A stretch of DNA of 25,775 nt, taken from the NCBI GenBank assembly GCA_945900685.1, contig CAMDJS010000021.1:1-25775 (forward strand). Direction: 5' to 3'. This document shows positions 15,660-23,300 of this stretch, piece after piece; position 1 is the stretch's first letter, and the number at the start of each line of letters is the position of its first letter. This stretch comes from Bordetella parapertussis (GTDB taxonomy: Bacteria > Pseudomonadota > Gammaproteobacteria > Burkholderiales > Burkholderiaceae_C). The position numbers and the translations under genes were made by a program. The notes under the pieces were generated by a model that was not told the DNA's origin, did not search any database, and saw nothing but the letters and a program-made list of their open reading frames with translations.

Positions 15660-17542
15660 ACCTGGCCTGGGACGACGCCTTGTGGGCTGCGGCTGCGCTG
15701 AGCGTGGACCCCTCAGGACTGCGCGGCATCTGGTTGCGTGCGCCGCACGGCCCGGTGCGTGACCGTTGGCTGTCTGAACTCAGCCGCTTGCACCCCTTGC
15801 TCCGACGTTTACCCGGACACGCCGACAGCGAACGCCTGCTCGGCGGTTTAGACCTCGGCGCCACTTTGAACGCCGGGCGTGCCATTTACCAACCCGGTTT
15901 GCTGCTGCAAACCATGCCTACCGTCTTGCTGTTGCCCATGGCAGAGCGACTGCCGGACGACACCGCTGCCATTTTGGGTCAGGTGTTGGACCAGGGCCAG
16001 GTCACCTTGGGCAGAAGCGGTGTGTCGCAAGACACCTTCATCGGTGTGGCTGCGTTGGACGAGGCATTGGAAGATGAACCGCCGCTGGCTGGTGGCTTGC
16101 AAGAACGGCTGGGCATCTGGCTGGACCTGCGTCACTTGGGCCGTGCAGGCGGCGAGTCAGAGGAAACGCGGTTTGTGATGGACGCTTTGGCAGAACTCGA
16201 CATGAGCGCCTTGCGTACGCATGCCTTGCAAATGCCTGTCGGTGATGCACAGTTGTCAGCCATGTGCCAGACCGCCATGGCGCTGGGTGTGGACAGTTTG
16301 CGCGCGCCTTTGGCGGCCATCAAGCTGGCCAAAATCATGGCGGCTTTACGCGGCAACGATGAGGTGGAGGACGAGGATCTGGGTCGTGCCGCGCGACTGG
16401 TGATCACTCCACGTGCCACCCGTTTACCCCCGCCACCAGAGCAGTCACAACAAGAGCCGCCTCCCCCAGAACCACCCGAGCAAGACAGCCCGCCGGATGA
16501 ACCACCGCCGGTGGATTCTTCAAAGGACAACGAGCCCGACCCTGACGAACAACAAGAGCCCGAATTCGACCCGCAACACATGGCCGAGTTGATGCTGGAA
16601 GCCGCCTTGGCCAGCTTACCGGCGGATGTGTTGGCGCAGTTGGCGAGCCACAAACAGCAGTCCGTGTCCGGCCGCGGACAAGGCCGAAGCGGCGAACGCA
16701 AAATGAGTTTTTTGCGCGGCACACCCATGCCGCCGCGCCCGGGCAACCCGCGCCAAGGCGCGCGACTGCACGTGTTGGCCACCTTAAACGCCGCCGTACC
16801 GCGCCAAAAACTGCGCCGCATACCTGCCAGTTCCAAAGCCCGCATAGCTATTCGCACCGAAGATTTCCATGTTCACCGCTATGCAGAAAACAGCCCGACA
16901 TGTTTGATATTCGCGATCGATGCATCCGGCTCCGCCGCCTTGCACCGCTTGGCCGAAGCCAAAGGCGCGGTTGAGTTGTTGCTGACCCAGTCTTACGCCA
17001 GACGCGATCAAGTGTGCGTCATTGGTTTTCGCGGCACCTCGGCAGAGGTGTTGCTGCCGCCGTCCAAATCGCTGGTACGCGCCAAGCGCAGCCTGGCCGG
17101 TTTGCCCGGTGGCGGCGGTACGCCCTTGGCCAAAGCCATTGAGCAAAGCCTGCAAGTCGCGCTCTCAGAAAAACGCTTGGGGCATTCGCCCAGTCTGGTC
17201 ATGCTGTCCGATGGCCGTCCGAATGTCGGTTTGCAAGGCCAAGGCGGACGGGCGCAAGCGCTGGAGGATGCGCTCACTTTGGCACGCCGTTGGCGCTCCC
17301 ACGCCCTGCCCGCCATCTGGCTGGACACCAGCGCCAGACCAGACGCGCAAGCCCAGCAACTGGCGTTGGAAATGGGTGCGCGTTATGTGCCGCTGCCGCT
17401 GGCCAACGGCAGTCGCATGGCGCAAGCCATTCAAACCGTTCAATCTGGCGGCATGCTGTCCGTCACACCTGCCGCGACCAAACCCTTTTGGCAAACCCAG
17501 AACGCCCCGTCCACCCCGCCGGTCTGGCGCAACCCGGCCTAG
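15656..17542 (+). CDS. bchD: Magnesium chelatase subunit BchD
   Basis: This 628-residue protein is the organising subunit of magnesium chelatase. The N-terminal part (about 1-250) is a degenerate AAA+ domain without an intact Walker A motif. A proline- and acid-rich linker follows at about 256-305. The C-terminal part is a von Willebrand factor A domain with the MIDAS motif D422-A-S-G-S426 and LSDGRPNVG near 518. This domain order is the standard BchD architecture. The start is GTG, overlapping the bchI stop by 4 bases. bchO follows with its ATG 2 bases after the stop, supporting one operon. Confidence 0.97.
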   Translation: MNLAWDDALWAAAALSVDPSGLRGIWLRAPHGPVRDRWLSELSRLHPLLRRLPGHADSERLLGGLDLGATLNAGRAIYQPGLLLQTMPTVLLLPMAERLPDDTAAILGQVLDQGQVTLGRSGVSQDTFIGVAALDEALEDEPPLAGGLQERLGIWLDLRHLGRAGGESEETRFVMDALAELDMSALRTHALQMPVGDAQLSAMCQTAMALGVDSLRAPLAAIKLAKIMAALRGNDEVEDEDLGRAARLVITPRATRLPPPPEQSQQEPPPPEPPEQDSPPDEPPPVDSSKDNEPDPDEQQEPEFDPQHMAELMLEAALASLPADVLAQLASHKQQSVSGRGQGRSGERKMSFLRGTPMPPRPGNPRQGARLHVLATLNAAVPRQKLRRIPASSKARIAIRTEDFHVHRYAENSPTCLIFAIDASGSAALHRLAEAKGAVELLLTQSYARRDQVCVIGFRGTSAEVLLPPSKSLVRAKRSLAGLPGGGGTPLAKAIEQSLQVALSEKRLGHSPSLVMLSDGRPNVGLQGQGGRAQALEDALTLARRWRSHALPAIWLDTSARPDAQAQQLALEMGARYVPLPLANGSRMAQAIQTVQSGGMLSVTPAATKPFWQTQNAPSTPPVWRNPA

Positions 17543-17544
17543 CC

Positions 17545-18441
17545 ATGGACTGGGAAAGCCAAGGCCATGACTGGCCTAACGCAGCACACAGCCGGTTTGT
17601 CCAAGCGGCTGGCGTGCGCTGGCATGTGCAACAAGCCGGTACACAAGGAGCGCGTGTGTTGCTGCTGCACGGCACCGGCGCGTCCTCTCATACTTGGCGA
17701 GACATGTGGTTGCCGCTGGCCGATCACGCGCAAGTGCTGGCCATCGATTTGCCTGGTCACGGTTTTTCCAGTCTGGCTGAAGGCGACGGCATGTCACTGC
17801 CCGGCATGGCCAAAGGCATAGGGGAGTTGCTGCGGCAATTGGATTGGTCTGCGCGAGCCTTCATCGGCCATTCTGCTGGTGCGGCCATTGCAGCCCAAAT
17901 GGTGTTGGACCAAGGCTTGAAACCCCAAGTGTTGATTGGTATCAACCCAGCTTGGCTGCCCTTGCCCGGTCTGGCCGGTGTGTTGTTTCCGCCGGTAGCC
18001 AAGTTACTGGCTTTGAGCAGCATGGTGCCCCATTGGTTTGCGCGTCAGGCCAGCAATCCCGACATGTTGGACAAACTGCTGCAAACCACCGGCTCGCAAA
18101 TTGACGACCAGGGCAAGGGCTTTTATGCCCGCTTGGTCGCCAGCCCGTCACATGCGCGGGGTGCGCTCAAGATGATGGCGGCCTGGGATTTGTCATTGGG
18201 CGAACACAAGCTCAGACAATTGCGTTGCCCAGTGCGCATGTTGATTGGTGACAAAGACGGCACCGTGCCGCCCCTACAAGCCTCGCAGGCTTTGGCTCTT
18301 TTAAGCGATGCACAAGCCACGCATTGGTCGAATTACGGGCATTTGGTTCATGAGGAAGCGCCGCTACCCGCGGTGGCTTTTTGCTTGGGGCACATGCGGT
18401 CAGATGAAGCGCTCACACGCAATGATTTGTTCGATAGCTGA
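17545..18441 (+). CDS. bchO: BchO, alpha/beta hydrolase associated with magnesium chelatase genes
   Basis: This alpha/beta hydrolase of 298 residues has LHGTGASSHTW (about 41-51), DLPGHGFSS, and the BchO-typical nucleophile elbow IGHSAGAAIA with the serine near 110. An acid lies near 237 (IGDKDGTVPP) and a histidine near 265 (YGHLVHEE). BchO is encoded with bchI and bchD in most purple bacteria, but its exact biochemical role is not settled. It is thought to assist magnesium chelatase. The open frame extends upstream into bchD. The ATG at 17545 is chosen because it follows the bchD stop directly and gives the normal length. No clear terminator follows. The next 191 bases are AT-rich and contain no gene. 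Confidence 0.94.
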   Translation: MDWESQGHDWPNAAHSRFVQAAGVRWHVQQAGTQGARVLLLHGTGASSHTWRDMWLPLADHAQVLAIDLPGHGFSSLAEGDGMSLPGMAKGIGELLRQLDWSARAFIGHSAGAAIAAQMVLDQGLKPQVLIGINPAWLPLPGLAGVLFPPVAKLLALSSMVPHWFARQASNPDMLDKLLQTTGSQIDDQGKGFYARLVASPSHARGALKMMAAWDLSLGEHKLRQLRCPVRMLIGDKDGTVPPLQASQALALLSDAQATHWSNYGHLVHEEAPLPAVAFCLGHMRSDEALTRNDLFDS

Positions 18442-18632
18442 CATTAAAAAATTCCCAGGCTATTGAGACAGGTCAAATTCACTGTAGTAATCGCCAAAGA
18501 AGCGGTTCCTCATCAGCCAGACAATAAATAGCAATTAAAGAATACCCTTTGATTTAAGACTGCCGAATTACTATTTAAATAAAGAAGAGATGAATGCTGA
18601 TTTAAACTGGAACTAACGAGGCTGATAATCAC

Positions 18633-18980
18633 ATGAAAAATAACTACTACATCAATTTTTTAAACTTAGTCAAAGCACTTGAACCCTCGGTCGAAATTGA
18701 CCAAATCGATGTCACAAGCAAGTTGATACTCGATGAAATCGCCATAGGCGTCGCCAAGGAAAAACCCATGACTGTGTCAGAAGTCATGGGACTCAAAGGC
18801 CTGGGCTCACCGTCCACCTTGCACCGCAAACTCACCATTTTGTTGGATGCCAAACTGGTTCAAGCTCTATTTTTAGCTAACAACAGGCGCACCAAGTACA
18901 TGACCTTGACCAAAGAAGGTGAAATGCATTTCAACCGACTGTCGCAAGCTATGCAATCTGTACAAATATCCAACGGATGA
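18633..18980 (+). CDS. Small winged-helix (MarR-like) DNA-binding protein
   Basis: This 115-residue protein has the pattern of a winged helix-turn-helix. Helices at about 27-40 and 45-55 (MTVSEVMGLKG) are followed by a probable recognition helix SPSTLHRKLTILLDAKLV (about 58-75). A wing (LANNRRTKYMTLTKEGEMHF) and a C-terminal helix come next. I do not recognise a named family. No ligand-binding domain or cysteine pair is visible. The stop overlaps the start of the next gene (ATGA), so it is translationally coupled to the MASE1-like membrane protein. The 191 bases upstream are more AT-rich than the surroundings and hold a possible weak promoter (TTGATT at 18549, 17 bases, TATTTA at 18572). It lies inside the photosynthesis cluster between bchO and bchP and may be a cluster-specific regulator. 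Confidence 0.78.
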   Translation: MKNNYYINFLNLVKALEPSVEIDQIDVTSKLILDEIAIGVAKEKPMTVSEVMGLKGLGSPSTLHRKLTILLDAKLVQALFLANNRRTKYMTLTKEGEMHFNRLSQAMQSVQISNG

Positions 18981-19534
18981 ACACTCAGTTGTTCTTGCAT
19001 AACAAGGCCGTCACTTATGTGGTGGTGACCTTGGTTTTTGGAACCATTTATAGCCTCAACATTCTGTTGACTGCTCCCTTGGTGTTGGCACCGGGTGCAC
19101 ATCTGGTTCACCTGCCCAGTGGCTTCAAATTTTTGCTGGTGCTGGTGTTCGGCGTGATCGGGGCGCTGAGTGTGTTCACTGTGACATTGTTTGCCGCACT
19201 TGGATTTTATTTCGCCGGCATGGTCCCTTTGTCAATTGAATTGGCGTTTGCCAATGCGCTTGCCCCACTGCTCACCACCAAATTTTTCAAAGACCATGGT
19301 TGGATCAAAAACGACTTGGCTGACTTGAAATGGAAAACACTGCTGATCATGGGTTTGCTGTTTTCGGCGCTCAATACAGCCGGCAATCAAATGCTGCTGT
19401 ACTGGCACGAAATGACGCTCAATTTGGTTGACGGCATGGCCATCATGTTCATCGGCGACATCACCGGCGTGTTGCTGGTGTTCGGCCTGATCCGCGTGGT
19501 CATTTCGGGCTTTACGCGGCTGCGCAAACGCTGA
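18977..19534 (+). CDS. Free-standing MASE1-like integral membrane protein
   Basis: This 185-residue, strongly hydrophobic protein has about five membrane segments (roughly 10-32, 47-72, 74-98, 115-135 and 150-178). Several stretches resemble the MASE1 sensor domain. HLPSGFKFLLVLVFG corresponds to the WLPAG region of MASE1, ELAFANALAPLLTTKF to its GNTLEALL helix, and MFIGDITGVLLVFGLI to its GDALGVLLVAPLL helix. MASE1 is normally fused to kinase, GGDEF or EAL output domains, and here no output domain is attached. The start overlaps the stop of the winged-helix gene, so the pair may act as a split membrane sensor plus DNA-binding output. The assignment is from memory of the pattern, not a search. 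A terminator follows at 19554. Confidence 0.65.
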   Translation: MNTQLFLHNKAVTYVVVTLVFGTIYSLNILLTAPLVLAPGAHLVHLPSGFKFLLVLVFGVIGALSVFTVTLFAALGFYFAGMVPLSIELAFANALAPLLTTKFFKDHGWIKNDLADLKWKTLLIMGLLFSALNTAGNQMLLYWHEMTLNLVDGMAIMFIGDITGVLLVFGLIRVVISGFTRLRKR

Positions 19535-19553
19535 TTCTTTTCACCACCATGGC

Positions 19554-19585
19554 AAAGCCTGATGACGCTGGCATCAGGCTTTTTT
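19554..19585 (+). terminator. Rho-independent terminator between the MASE1-like gene and bchP
   Basis: AAAGCCTGATG and CATCAGGCTTT pair across a 7-nt loop, followed by a T-run (TTTTTTC). It sits in the 58-base gap between two convergent genes. It is strongest for plus-strand transcripts and may also act on bchP messages from the other side. Confidence 0.88.
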
Positions 19586-19592
19586 CATGTGC

Positions 19593-20792
19593 TTAAGTTC
19601 TGGCCATGCCCATCAAATGCGCCATGTCCTTCAAGAAAATCTTCACATGCGCCATGGGTTTTGTGCGCTCTAACTTTTTGTTCATATAAGAATCAAAAGT
19701 CAGTTTTTGCACGTCTTTGTCCTCGCACATCTTGACAAAGCTCTCGCGTCGTTTGTCTGTGCTGTACCAGAAGTACTGCATGATGCCCAGCACCAAAAAC
19801 ACGGTGCCGTGGTCTTTCATGAAGCGCTTACGCGCCAGCTTTAAGGCCTTGGTGTTGCCGGTGGTGAGCATTTCATGCGCTGCCTCTGCCGCCAGACGCC
19901 CGCCCAGCATGGCGTAGTAAATGCCTTCCCCGGAAGCAGGTGCAACCACACCGGCTGCGTCTCCGGCCAACACCACGTCCCGGCCGTTGTCCCAACGCGG
20001 CAAGGGCTTCATAGGCAAGGGCGCACCTTCACGTCGCAACACGGTGGCGTTTTGCAAACCGGCGGCGTCCCGCAAACGACCGACTGCGCCGCGCAAGGAA
20101 AAACCTTTGTCAGCGCTGCCAGTGCCAACGCTCATGGTGTCGCCATGGGGAAACACCCAGCCGTAAAAATCTGGTGACAAACTGCCGCGGTAATACACGT
20201 CGCAGCGTGAAGCATCGGCATCGGTTTGCAGCATGTCAGCAGGCGTTTGCACAATCTCGTGGTAGGCGAACACATACTTGGTTTTTTCAGCGCCCGGTAC
20301 GGCTTGCTTGGCCACTTCTGATTTGGCGCCATCAGCGCCAACGATGCAAAGTCCCCGCGTACTGGCAGCAAAGCTCAGTCCGTCATCGGTACGCACCGTG
20401 AAATGCACCCGGCTGACACCGTCTTCGTCCCGGGTCAGTTTGTCAAACACACCACGTTGGCGCACTGCCCCGTGTGTCTCGGCGCGCACGCGCAACCACT
20501 CATCGAATTGGTCACGGTTGACCATGCCAACAAAGCCGCCTTCGATGGGGATGTCGACTTTTTTATCTTTGGGTGACACCATGCGGGCCGCACGTGCTTT
20601 GGCCACCAGCAGTTCATCTGGGATGTTGAAATCTTTGATCAACCTCGGCGGTATGGCGCCGCCGCAAGGTTTGATGCGGCCTTGGCGGTCCAACAGCAAC
20701 ACCTTGTGCCCTTGCAAGACCAGGTCGTGAGCCGCCGTCGCGCCCGCCGGTCCACCGCCCACCACGATCACGTCATACGTATCATTTTTCAT
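19593..20792 (-). CDS. bchP: Geranylgeranyl reductase BchP
   Basis: BchP is an FAD-dependent membrane-associated reductase that converts the geranylgeranyl tail of bacteriochlorophyll to phytyl. The 399-residue protein has the N-terminal dinucleotide motif DVIVVGGGPAGATAA (about 7-21), KPCGGAIPPRLI (about 41-52), FYGWVFPHGD and the second FAD motif VLAGDAAGVVAPASGEGI. The frame is open upstream to 20873, but the ATG at 20792 is preceded by GGAG with 7-base spacing and begins directly before the Rossmann motif. It lies 40 bases downstream of bchG on the same strand. The PucC-family gene often found between bchG and bchP is missing. Confidence 0.97.
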   Translation of the reverse strand: MKNDTYDVIVVGGGPAGATAAHDLVLQGHKVLLLDRQGRIKPCGGAIPPRLIKDFNIPDELLVAKARAARMVSPKDKKVDIPIEGGFVGMVNRDQFDEWLRVRAETHGAVRQRGVFDKLTRDEDGVSRVHFTVRTDDGLSFAASTRGLCIVGADGAKSEVAKQAVPGAEKTKYVFAYHEIVQTPADMLQTDADASRCDVYYRGSLSPDFYGWVFPHGDTMSVGTGSADKGFSLRGAVGRLRDAAGLQNATVLRREGAPLPMKPLPRWDNGRDVVLAGDAAGVVAPASGEGIYYAMLGGRLAAEAAHEMLTTGNTKALKLARKRFMKDHGTVFLVLGIMQYFWYSTDKRRESFVKMCEDKDVQKLTFDSYMNKKLERTKPMAHVKIFLKDMAHLMGMART

Positions 20793-20832
20793 AGGTCTAC
20801 TCCAGACTTCAAGATTGAATCTAACCAAATAC

Positions 20833-21720
20833 TCATTCCACCTCCCCGGCGGCATGGCGTAATGCAAAAGCACCGACCATCATGCCGGCCACAAGCAGTG
20901 GCACACCCCATGCGCTCAGCCCGAGTGCCTGTTTGACCGGGTCTTTCATGAACCGGTTCATCAAAGGGACTTGCGCATAAATCAACAACAAAACAGCCAA
21001 GGCATAGGACCAATCGGACCAACGCAGCAACAAAGCCACGACCACGAATTGCGGCAGCAACATGACCCAGCAGGCGGTACCTGCGGCGCGCTTGACACCG
21101 AGTTGCACTGGCAATGACCAGACACCCATTTGCTTGTCGCCTTCGATGGATTTAAAGTCGTTCAAGGTCATGATGCCGTGCGCGGCCAAGCTGTACAACA
21201 GCGCGAAAGTGAGAATTTGTGCGTTGGGCAAAGCACCACCCAACATGACTGCGGCGCCAGTGATCCAAGCTAAGCCTTCATAGCTGAGCCCGCAGGCGGC
21301 ATTGCCCAGCCAGCCGTCTTGTTTAAAACGAAAAGGTGGCGCGCTGTAGGCCCATGCCAAGGCCAAAGCCAGTAGGGTGGCCTTGAAGCCCCAGTCACCG
21401 AGTTGCCATGCCCACAGCAACGACAAACCGGTCCACAGGATGGCGATGTACAAACCCCAGCGGCCAGGAATACGACCTGAGGGAATCGGGCGATGCGGTT
21501 CGTTGATGGCATCCACATGCCTGTCAAACCAATCGTTCACGGCTTGGCTGCTGGCGCACACCATGGGCCCGGCCAACACAATGCCACTGAAAATCAACCA
21601 GACATGGTCTGCCAACGGCTGCCCGGATGACACCACGCCGCAAGCAAAAGCCCATATGGGTGGAAACCAAGTCACGGGTTTGAGTAGCTGTAAAACAGCA
21701 GATGGCTGGGGCAAGGACAT
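20833..21720 (-). CDS. bchG: Bacteriochlorophyll synthase BchG
   Basis: BchG is a UbiA-family membrane prenyltransferase that esterifies bacteriochlorophyllide a with geranylgeranyl or phytyl diphosphate. The 295-residue protein has several membrane helices and LLKPVTWFPPIWAF near the N-terminus. It also has the diphosphate-binding motif NDWFDRHVDAINEPHRP (about 62-78) and the second aspartate-rich motif NDFKSIEGD (about 186-194). Length is normal. It is the first gene of a bchG-bchP unit and is preceded by a PpsR-type site 29 bases upstream. No good Shine-Dalgarno is visible: GGGG lies only 1 base from the ATG. Confidence 0.97.
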   Translation of the reverse strand: MSLPQPSAVLQLLKPVTWFPPIWAFACGVVSSGQPLADHVWLIFSGIVLAGPMVCASSQAVNDWFDRHVDAINEPHRPIPSGRIPGRWGLYIAILWTGLSLLWAWQLGDWGFKATLLALALAWAYSAPPFRFKQDGWLGNAACGLSYEGLAWITGAAVMLGGALPNAQILTFALLYSLAAHGIMTLNDFKSIEGDKQMGVWSLPVQLGVKRAAGTACWVMLLPQFVVVALLLRWSDWSYALAVLLLIYAQVPLMNRFMKDPVKQALGLSAWGVPLLVAGMMVGAFALRHAAGEVE

Positions 21721-21748
21721 GCCCCATTTTTAATTTGACAGCGCCAAA

Positions 21749-21766
21749 TGTCAATCTAAGTTGACG
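21749..21766. promoter_or_regulatory. PpsR/CrtJ-type operator upstream of bchG, overlapping a promoter
   Basis: TGTCAATCTAAGTTGACG has one mismatch in the terminal ACA but keeps both TCAA/TTGA half-sites. On the minus strand the TGTCAA half reads TTGACA, a consensus -35, and TAAAAA lies 16 bases further (21727-21732). The site is 29 bases before the bchG start and 21 bases after the ppsR stop. Confidence 0.75.
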
Positions 21767-21787
21767 CTTTTAAGCGAGTCCTAGGGT

Positions 21788-23173
21788 TTATTCTGAGTCA
21801 ACTTCGGTCACCATGCCGTAACGGTGCAACTTGACGTACAAACTTTGGCGGGACAAACCCAGCATTTCAGCTGCTGAAGCCCGATTGTTGTGGGTTAATT
21901 CGAGTGCGGCTTGAATACACATGCGCTCGATCATGGTGCTGGTCTCGCCGACGATGTCTTTCATCGGCATGCGTCCGACCAATTGCGACAGTTGCTCCAC
22001 CGAATCGGCCATGCCGGAGGTCGCCGTTTTATCCCGGCCTCTGCCGAGTTGGATATCGCGAATGAAAAAGCCGTAAGCCGGTTCATTGCCGCCCAAGGTC
22101 ACAGCTGACATTTCCACGGCCAACTGCACCCCAGCGACGGTGCGCAGTTCGGTGGCATAGCCTCTGAGCGTGCGGGATTGGCGCAAATTGTTCAACAGCA
22201 CACCAAAGTCCACCGAGCCACGCTCTAAATAGTCTTCGATGCTTTTGTCCACCAACTGGCTGATCAGGCTCAAGCCCAGCATGGCGCAAATTTCCGGGTT
22301 GGCTGCCAAAATCAAACCGTTGCGGTCGCTGACAATGAAACCCACCGGCGCGCTTTCCAAAGCAGTGCTGAACCATTGCTCGCTGTGTCTCTTCAACATA
22401 GAGCCGCCGGAGGCAGCACCGGATTGCATACGCATCAAAAACTGCGGCCCGCCCTCTTGCACAAACACGGACACATGCAACACACAGTCTTGGTCTGCCT
22501 TGAGAATACGCAGTCGCGTGCTTTCGGTGCGACCGGACGTTTGAGCCGAGCGCAACAAGGCGTCGAGCGCATCGCCCGAAGAAGATTCGAAACACTGGGT
22601 GACATCGCTGCCGGGCAAACGCTTGAGAATGTCTTTGAAAACCTGTTGCGCCGCATGGTTGGCTTCCATGACGCGCCGCTGCGCCACATCCACCACCAGC
22701 ATGGGCTCAGCCACAGAGTCAAACAGCAATCTGTAACGCGCTTCCATGTGGCGCAAGCGCAGGTAGTCACGCTCCATCGATTGGTGCGCTTCGACCAAGC
22801 GACGCTGCATCTGGGAGACGCCGCTCAAATCTCTGCCAAACAACCACAGTTGCTGGCTTTGCTCAAAAGCCACTGGCAGCAATTGCAAGGGCACATCCAC
22901 GTTGGTGGGGCTGAGCAAATTGACGTGACGCCAGGCGTTGGAGGCTTCATCCGGCTTTGCGTTCAATAACTGGCGAATCTTGTCTTGGCTGTCAAGGCTG
23001 GCTACGGACGCTAAATTTTTGCCCTGCCATCCGGACAAATCCTGGCGTTTCAAGTCGCGGCCGTTGACCTGAACGCTTTGTATATCCCCTTGAATATTGG
23101 TGATGAAGATGATGTCTGACAAGGTTGTCAAAAGACCATCGATTTTCTCAGCTGGCATTAGGGTTTGTTTCAC
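21788..23173 (-). CDS. ppsR: Photosynthesis gene repressor PpsR/CrtJ
   Basis: PpsR represses bch, crt and light-harvesting genes under oxic or high-light conditions by binding TGT-N12-ACA. This 461-residue protein has an N-terminal PAS-like domain (about 10-115) and a glutamine-rich linker helix. Two further PAS domains follow (about 145-255 and 270-375). The C-terminus is a Fis-type helix-turn-helix (NNRASAAEMLGLSRQSLYVKLHRYG). C419, at the start of the helix-turn-helix, matches the conserved redox-sensitive cysteine known from Rhodobacter PpsR/CrtJ. The frame starts at GTG 23173 with an ATG at 23158 as alternative; neither has a strong ribosome binding site. It lies about 127 bases downstream of aerR on the same strand, with a palindrome in the gap that may mark its own promoter. 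Confidence 0.96.
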   Translation of the reverse strand: MKQTLMPAEKIDGLLTTLSDIIFITNIQGDIQSVQVNGRDLKRQDLSGWQGKNLASVASLDSQDKIRQLLNAKPDEASNAWRHVNLLSPTNVDVPLQLLPVAFEQSQQLWLFGRDLSGVSQMQRRLVEAHQSMERDYLRLRHMEARYRLLFDSVAEPMLVVDVAQRRVMEANHAAQQVFKDILKRLPGSDVTQCFESSSGDALDALLRSAQTSGRTESTRLRILKADQDCVLHVSVFVQEGGPQFLMRMQSGAASGGSMLKRHSEQWFSTALESAPVGFIVSDRNGLILAANPEICAMLGLSLISQLVDKSIEDYLERGSVDFGVLLNNLRQSRTLRGYATELRTVAGVQLAVEMSAVTLGGNEPAYGFFIRDIQLGRGRDKTATSGMADSVEQLSQLVGRMPMKDIVGETSTMIERMCIQAALELTHNNRASAAEMLGLSRQSLYVKLHRYGMVTEVDSE

Positions 23174-23254
23174 TTTTGATCGATTAATTTAATTAAATTT
23201 TTGTTAATTTTGGAACACCTGTAAATTTATTATTTGAACAAATATGATCAAACC

Positions 23255-23273
23255 ATAAGCATACTATGCTTAT
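23255..23273. promoter_or_regulatory. Perfect 19-bp palindrome in putative ppsR promoter
   Basis: ATAAGCATACTATGCTTAT has 9-bp perfect arms around one base. On the minus strand it is immediately preceded by TTGTCA (23274-23279, near-consensus -35). With a 16-base spacer it is followed by TATGGT (23252-23257, weak -10), so the palindrome fills the promoter spacer, a usual position for a dimeric repressor or MerR-type site. It lies 82 bases upstream of the ppsR start and shows no similarity to the PpsR sites. No T-run follows, so it is not a terminator of aerR. Confidence 0.6.
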
Positions 23274-23300
23274 TGACAAGTTGACACTTAGGCATGGTCG

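Noticed and set aside
16132..16857. Minus-strand frame of 241 codons with Ser/Gly-rich repeats
   Set aside because: It is the antisense of the proline-rich BchD linker, and the repeats are a mirror of the Pro codons.
18442..18632. Possible small gene or RNA in the bchO to winged-helix gap
   Set aside because: No open frame with a ribosome binding site, no strong hairpin with T-run; only an AT-rich region and a weak promoter candidate.
20793..20873. Upstream extension of bchP to 20873
   Set aside because: It would overlap the end of bchG, and the ATG at 20792 has GGAG and begins just before the FAD-binding motif.
23174..23254. Full PpsR operator directly upstream of ppsR
   Set aside because: TGT and ACA pairs occur (for example TGTTAATTTTGGAACA) but with wrong spacing; only tandem half-sites at 23273-23286 remain.
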